Of a stretch of DNA of 8,778 nucleotides, positions 5,450 to 8,778 are shown piece after piece. The notes below the pieces were generated by a model. It was not told the DNA's origin. It worked only from the letters and a program-made list of their open reading frames with translations, and did no database searches. The DNA is from Candidatus Puniceispirillum sp. (GTDB taxonomy: Bacteria; Pseudomonadota; Alphaproteobacteria; Puniceispirillales; Puniceispirillaceae). The stretch is taken from positions 1 through 8,778 of the forward strand of contig JADHOU010000050.1 of NCBI GenBank assembly GCA_016778825.1, written 5' to 3'. A program made the translations under genes and the position numbers. The stretch's first letter is position 1. Each line of letters begins with the position of its first letter.

Positions 5450-6781
5450 TCACGGCGCGAGTTTGCCAAAGCGAAACAGAATGTCATTGGCGCGGTTGCG
5501 AAGATCATCTTTTAGCCTGTCATCGGCCAAAACCCGTTTGGCCATTCGCACCGCCTGTTGGTCATCCCCAAGCAAAAGCGCTTCTTCGGCAAGCGCAAGA
5601 TCAGCCGCTGCAATATCGCCATTTCGTCCATAGGCAATCGCTAATTGCCGGCGGATGAAGGCCCATTTCGGCTCGGTTTTTTGTGCCGCTGAAATCGCCT
5701 CGATCGCGCGTAAAAGACGCATTTTGTCATTTGTCGCAATCAGTGCTCGTCCAAGATTGACCAGAATTTGCGGGCTGTTCGGTCGGAAAGTCAGCGCCGT
5801 TTCATAAGCTGCCGCTGCTGCCTCAGGCTTGGCCATCGACAGCAAGACATCGCCGCGAAATTCATGATAGAATGGATCGGCAGGGCGCGCCGCGGATAGT
5901 TGATCCATTAAGGTGATTGCTGCTGCTAAATCGCCGCGCCGATATTGCGCAATCGCTTGGCTGTAGATCGCATCGGCGCTGTCTGTTTTGGCAGTTTGCC
6001 GTAAAACGCTGTGCGCTGGTTCACTATAGGCGCGAAGCTTGGCCACAAGCCGGTTCATCAAATTTGTGTCATCGGCTGAAAGCGAGGCTGATTTATGGCC
6101 GTCTTGAAGTGCATGATCTTGATAGACGGCAAGGCGCTGGGCTGAATCGGGATGCGTTTGATAATATTGGCTTTGCCAGCTTTCGGGAAGGGCGCGTTGC
6201 GCTGCCATGCGGCGCATCATCTGTTCGAGCCCAGCCGAGCTGATGCCAGCCTTATCTAAATAATCAAGCCCCAATTCGTCGGCAACAGCTTCATCATAGC
6301 GGAATGAGCGAAGCATCTTTCGCTTGGCCTGATCGGTACCGCCAACCATAACCCCGACAGCCGCATCACTTGATGCCCCGCCAGCAGCAAGCGCAAGCGC
6401 GGCAATCGCGGCAAGCGTGCCTGCGGTTCCGGCATCGCGTAAAGCCTCATCACGGCGCGGCACATGACCGGCTTTTAAATGGCCAATCTCATGCGCGATC
6501 ACCCCCAAAATTTCTTCGGCTGATTGGGCGTTGAGCAAAAGACCCGAATGGATATAGATAACGCGCTCGCCAGCCACAAAAGCATTATAGCTGCTGTCGA
6601 TAATGATCCTGATGCTGATTGCGTCTGGCGCATAGCCAGCAGCGCGCATCAATGGTGCTGCCAAGGTTTGCAGGCCGGTTTCCAACTCGGTATCTCTGAT
6701 CAATCCGGCCAATGCCGATTGGGCAATGGTGATCGAAAACAGCGATATCAAAGCCAGCTTTCGTAAAAATGAATATTTCAT
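5450..6781 (-). CDS. Secreted M48-family zinc metalloprotease with C-terminal TPRs (BepA/YfgC-like)
   Basis: Periplasmic zinc protease of the family that includes BepA, which degrades or assists stalled outer-membrane proteins. With ATG 6781 the protein is 443 residues: a signal peptide (1-25, ending QSALA), a peptidase domain with HEIGH at 97-101 (zinc ligands His97 and His101, catalytic Glu98), the second motif EAVAD (Glu164 as third ligand, Asp168), and THPDSAQR at 209-216. A Gly/Ala-rich hydrophobic stretch (about 118-148) separates the two zinc motifs. TPR-like helices fill about 270-415. An in-frame TTG at 6799 would add six residues, but ATG 6781 gives a standard signal peptide and has GGA about 10 nt upstream, so I prefer it. 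No convincing promoter is visible on this strand in the divergent region upstream. The exact substrate is not inferable. Confidence 0.9.
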   Translation of the reverse strand: MKYSFLRKLALISLFSITIAQSALAGLIRDTELETGLQTLAAPLMRAAGYAPDAISIRIIIDSSYNAFVAGERVIYIHSGLLLNAQSAEEILGVIAHEIGHLKAGHVPRRDEALRDAGTAGTLAAIAALALAAGGASSDAAVGVMVGGTDQAKRKMLRSFRYDEAVADELGLDYLDKAGISSAGLEQMMRRMAAQRALPESWQSQYYQTHPDSAQRLAVYQDHALQDGHKSASLSADDTNLMNRLVAKLRAYSEPAHSVLRQTAKTDSADAIYSQAIAQYRRGDLAAAITLMDQLSAARPADPFYHEFRGDVLLSMAKPEAAAAAYETALTFRPNSPQILVNLGRALIATNDKMRLLRAIEAISAAQKTEPKWAFIRRQLAIAYGRNGDIAAADLALAEEALLLGDDQQAVRMAKRVLADDRLKDDLRNRANDILFRFGKLAP

Positions 6782-6824
6782 GGAATATTTTTCCGACAAA
6801 TTTATGGCGTGTTTAAGACAGCTC

Positions 6825-6833
6825 TGCTATAGG
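6825..6833 (+). promoter_or_regulatory. Possible extended -10 promoter for the aminotransferase gene
   Basis: TGC followed by TATAGG (6828-6833) resembles an extended -10 element. The region 17 bp further upstream (6805-6810, TGGCGT) is a poor -35 box. Initiation would fall near 6840, about 85 nt before the ATG and just ahead of the palindrome at 6849-6873. Confidence 0.33.
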
Positions 6834-6848
6834 GATGGTCCCGTAGCG

Positions 6849-6873
6849 TGTGTTTGCAGGCTATGTAAACACA
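6849..6873. promoter_or_regulatory. Operator-like 25-bp inverted repeat in the divergent intergenic region
   Basis: TGTGTTTGCA (6849-6858) and TGTAAACACA (6864-6873) are inverted copies matching at 9 of 10 positions around a 5-bp centre. The repeat sits in the 143-bp gap between the divergently transcribed protease and aminotransferase genes. Its size and symmetry are typical of a dimeric regulator site, though no regulator gene is present here. An RNA hairpin role is possible but no T-run follows. Confidence 0.5.
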
Positions 6874-6924
6874 ATCCCCCTGCCATATTGATCTGATGAT
6901 GGCATGAATTCACTGGAATGAACA

Positions 6925-8088
6925 ATGGCCTTAAAAGTTAGTCAAGCAAGCGAAATCCCTGCCTTTCTTGCCATGCAGGTCATGAGACGTGCAAAAGAGA
7001 TGCAGGCCGCCGGCAATGACCTTGTTCATCTTGAGGTTGGACAGCCATCAACCCCACCGCCTGCCGCCGTTTCAAACGCATTGCAAGCGTCCTTGAAACA
7101 TGTTGCTTCGCATGGCTATTCGGTTGGTTTGGGGTTGCCTGAATTGCGGCAACGGATCGGACAGCATTATCAAGATTGGTATCAACTGCCATTGGATTGG
7201 CAACGGATCGCTGTCACGCCCGGATCATCGCTTGGCTTTGCAATTGCCTTTTTATCGGCGTTTGACAAGGGCGACCGCATTGCCATTGCCACGCCTGGAT
7301 ATCCGGCTTATTTCAATCTGATGCTTGCGCTTGGGATCAAGCCGCAATTACTGCCAGCCCGTGCCGCGCAAAACTGGATGCCCGATCTCGAATCACTGGT
7401 TGCAACCGATAACATCCCCGATGGGCTGTTGCTGGCAAGCCCGGCAAATCCGACTGGCGTTGTGATGCGCGATGACGAGCTTGAAGCCGTCTGCCGCTGG
7501 TGTGACAAGCATGGTGTGCGGCTGATCATGGATGAAATTTATCATGGCCTGACCTTTGGCAAACGAACCAAAAGCGCGCTTGCCTATACTGACAATGCTA
7601 TCATCATCAATTCGTTTTCGAAATATTTCTGCATGACTGGCTGGCGTCTTGGTTGGATGGTGCTTCCCGAAGATTTGGTGCCAACCGCCGAAATGTTAGC
7701 GCAGAATATATATATTTCAGCGGCAACGATTAACCAGCTTGGCGCAATTGCCGCCTTTGATTGTTATGTTGAACTGGATGCGCATATCCCGCGCTATGAA
7801 GAAAATCGTGACCTTCTTTATCGTGGCTTGCCAGCTGAATTTCTGGGCAATCACGCGCCTTCAGGTGGGGCTTTTTATCTCTATGCAGATGTAAGCGCTT
7901 TGACCAATGACTCGATTGCTTTTGCCGATCGCATTTTGACCGACACCGGCGTGGCGATGACGCCGGGTGTTGATTTCGATGCTGTCGATGGGCGGTCACA
8001 TATGCGGATATCTTATGCGGGCAGCACGCAAGATATGAAAAAGGCGGTTCAACGCCTGAATGATTGGCTTGGCAGTCAGGGTCGCTAG
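6925..8088 (+). CDS. Pyridoxal-phosphate aminotransferase, class I/II (AspC/AAT family)
   Basis: Cytoplasmic fold-type I PLP enzyme that moves amino groups between an amino acid and a 2-oxo acid. The 387-residue protein is full length. Visible elements are an N-terminal substrate segment (VGQPSTPPP, 38-46), HGYSVGLGLPELR (63-75), TPGSS (98-102), ATPGYPAY (122-129), SPANPTG (172-178, Asn175), DEIYHGL (203-209, Asp203 and Tyr206 contacting PLP), NSFSKYFCMTGWRLGW (229-244) with Lys233 as the Schiff-base lysine, and RISY with Arg361 as the probable substrate carboxylate ligand. ATG 6925 has GGA 7 nt upstream. It is divergent from the protease gene and convergent with the RNase E-like tail. The substrate cannot be assigned: aspartate, an aromatic amino acid or alanine would all fit. 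Confidence 0.93.
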   Translation: MALKVSQASEIPAFLAMQVMRRAKEMQAAGNDLVHLEVGQPSTPPPAAVSNALQASLKHVASHGYSVGLGLPELRQRIGQHYQDWYQLPLDWQRIAVTPGSSLGFAIAFLSAFDKGDRIAIATPGYPAYFNLMLALGIKPQLLPARAAQNWMPDLESLVATDNIPDGLLLASPANPTGVVMRDDELEAVCRWCDKHGVRLIMDEIYHGLTFGKRTKSALAYTDNAIIINSFSKYFCMTGWRLGWMVLPEDLVPTAEMLAQNIYISAATINQLGAIAAFDCYVELDAHIPRYEENRDLLYRGLPAEFLGNHAPSGGAFYLYADVSALTNDSIAFADRILTDTGVAMTPGVDFDAVDGRSHMRISYAGSTQDMKKAVQRLNDWLGSQGR

Positions 8089-8112
8089 CGGCCCATTAAA
8101 ACTGGCCGCCAG
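8085..8112 (+). terminator. Candidate intrinsic terminator after the aminotransferase
   Basis: GCGGCC (8088-8093) and GGCCGC (8104-8109) form a perfect GC-rich stem with a 10-nt loop. Two more pairs (8085-8086 with 8111-8112) can form past one mismatch. A broken T-rich stretch (CTTTCAATTTCATTT) follows on the plus strand, while the minus strand lacks a T-run, so it would serve the aminotransferase better than the convergent gene. The T-tract is interrupted, so strength is doubtful. Confidence 0.42.
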
Positions 8113-8144
8113 CTTTCAATTTCATTTACAACGGCGATGATTGC

Positions 8145-8778
8145 CTAGCTTCTTGACCACCATCCGCTGCGCCGTGATTTTGGCTCGCTACTGCCAATTT
8201 CGACAACATCTTGCGGGGCTGAACTGATCGCCTCTTTTGCTGCTGGCGCATTGGTAGGTACCTCATTATTGGCGCCGGTTTCAGCATTATTTGCATCAGC
8301 GGCTTTTGCTGGTGCTTTTTTTGTTGCTTTTCGTGCCGGTTTTTTTGCTGCTGGTTTGGTCGCGGCCGCGTCTTGTTCTGGCTTATCACCAGCATCGGCC
8401 TTGGCTTTTGGCTTGCGTGCGCGGGCAGGTTTTTTGGCAGGCTTTTTAGCGCTGCTATCAGCATCAGCTTTGCTGTCTTTGGCTTTGGCATCACCCACTT
8501 TGGCATCACCCACTTCGGCATCATCTACTTTTGGGGCATCAACTGCTTTTGCGGCATTTGCTGGCTTTTTGCGTCTTTGTGCCGGTTTTTTCGCTGCAGC
8601 TACATCGCTATTATCGTCTGCTACGGCTGTATTTACCGAACCATTGCTGGTCTGTTCGGCCGCTGCAGGCGAGGCTTCATTATCTGCATTGCTGCTATCT
8701 TTTGGGGCATTATCTGATGCGTCATTATCTGCTGCGGCTGGATCAGCCTTGGTAACACGGCGTCCACGACCGCGACCG
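8145..8778 (-). CDS. rne: C-terminal tail of a probable ribonuclease E (5' end outside window)
   Basis: Partial: the frame is open to the window edge and ends at TAG (plus 8145-8147), giving about 210 residues. RNase E is the endonuclease that starts mRNA decay and scaffolds the degradosome; its catalytic half would lie beyond the window. What is visible is low complexity: an Arg/Gly patch at the upstream edge (GRGRGRRV), then Ala/Asp/Asn- and Lys/Ala/Pro-rich sequence with several KKPA and KPARK blocks, and a tandem VGDAK repeat. The protein ends in RRSGWWSRS. A GWW motif at the extreme C-terminus is the PNPase-binding site described for Caulobacter RNase E, and the disordered basic tail fits. 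A histone-H1-like or other Lys/Ala-rich protein is the alternative, since no catalytic domain can be seen. Confidence 0.72.
   Translation of the reverse strand, partial: GRGRGRRVTKADPAAADNDASDNAPKDSSNADNEASPAAAEQTSNGSVNTAVADDNSDVAAAKKPAQRRKKPANAAKAVDAPKVDDAEVGDAKVGDAKAKDSKADADSSAKKPAKKPARARKPKAKADAGDKPEQDAAATKPAAKKPARKATKKAPAKAADANNAETGANNEVPTNAPAAKEAISSAPQDVVEIGSSEPKSRRSGWWSRS
8484..8528 (-). repeat. 15-bp tandem repeat encoding VGDAK in the RNase E-like tail
   Basis: On the plus strand, TTTGGCATCACCCAC occurs twice in a row without mismatch (8484-8498 and 8499-8513), followed by a third copy with three changes (8514-8528). On the coding strand the units read VGDAK, VGDAK and VDDAE. The period is a multiple of three, so gain or loss of a unit keeps the frame. 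Confidence 0.8.

Noticed and set aside
6782..6799. TTG start at 6799 for the M48 protease
   Set aside because: It adds MSEKYS in front of a standard signal peptide. ATG 6781 with GGA upstream fits better, though the TTG cannot be excluded.
8373..8755. Plus-strand open frames rich in Phe, Cys, Ile and Gly that look like a membrane protein
   Set aside because: They are the complement of the Lys/Ala/Asp-rich tail on the minus strand, which naturally reads as hydrophobic. The tail has the meaningful C-terminus (GWW).
1..8778. A novel defence, mobile or biosynthetic system
   Set aside because: Every long stretch is accounted for by known housekeeping families in a familiar order. There are no transposase, integrase, phage, toxin-antitoxin, CRISPR or clustered unknown genes; DUF2155 is the only protein of unknown function.

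Overview
The window is ordinary, dense chromosomal DNA of an alphaproteobacterium. The evidence is the set of families: an NDUFA12-type complex I accessory subunit, a single-gene mlaD beside a DUF2155 protein, aat next to accC/accB/aroQ, a DsbA-like protein, an M48 protease with TPRs, and an RNase E-like tail ending in the GWW motif known from alphaproteobacterial degradosomes. Base composition looks intermediate (about half GC by eye). That and the gene set would fit a marine lineage such as SAR116, but this assignment is a guess. I see no mobile element, phage gene, CRISPR array, tRNA or rRNA.

Layout: (1) 1-168 is a leader region with perhaps the last codons of an upstream gene and a possible promoter. 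(2) 169-1528, plus strand: NDUFA12-like subunit, mlaD, then a DUF2155 membrane/periplasmic protein starting one base after the mlaD stop. (3) 1525-4544, minus strand: aroQ-accB-accC-aat, transcribed in that order with gaps of 6, 5 and 30 nt. The aat stop overlaps the DUF2155 stop tail to tail by 4 nt. (4) 4588-5313, minus strand: a secreted DsbA-family thiol oxidoreductase with its own good sigma70-type promoter and a roughly 95-nt leader holding a hairpin and three A-rich direct repeats. (5) 5450-6781, minus strand: a secreted M48 zinc protease with C-terminal TPRs (BepA/YfgC-like). (6) 6782-6924 is a divergent intergenic region with a near-perfect 25-bp palindrome. (7) 6925-8088, plus strand: a fold-type I PLP aminotransferase. 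(8) 8145-8778, minus strand: the C-terminal, low-complexity Lys/Ala-rich tail of a protein that runs off the window, most likely ribonuclease E.

Functional themes: fatty-acid synthesis entry (AccB/AccC, two subunits of acetyl-CoA carboxylase), the shikimate pathway (AroQ), N-degron tagging (Aat), envelope upkeep (MlaD, DUF2155, DsbA-like, M48 protease), respiration (NDUFA12) and RNA turnover (RNase E tail). These are housekeeping genes in an order I recall as typical of alphaproteobacteria. No new system stands out. The points most worth checking are small: a Tyr-to-Val change in the near-invariant HPGYGFLSEN motif of AccC, operator-like palindromes at two promoters, repeats in the dsbA leader, a nearly leaderless aroQ start, and the uncharacterised DUF2155 protein coupled to mlaD.
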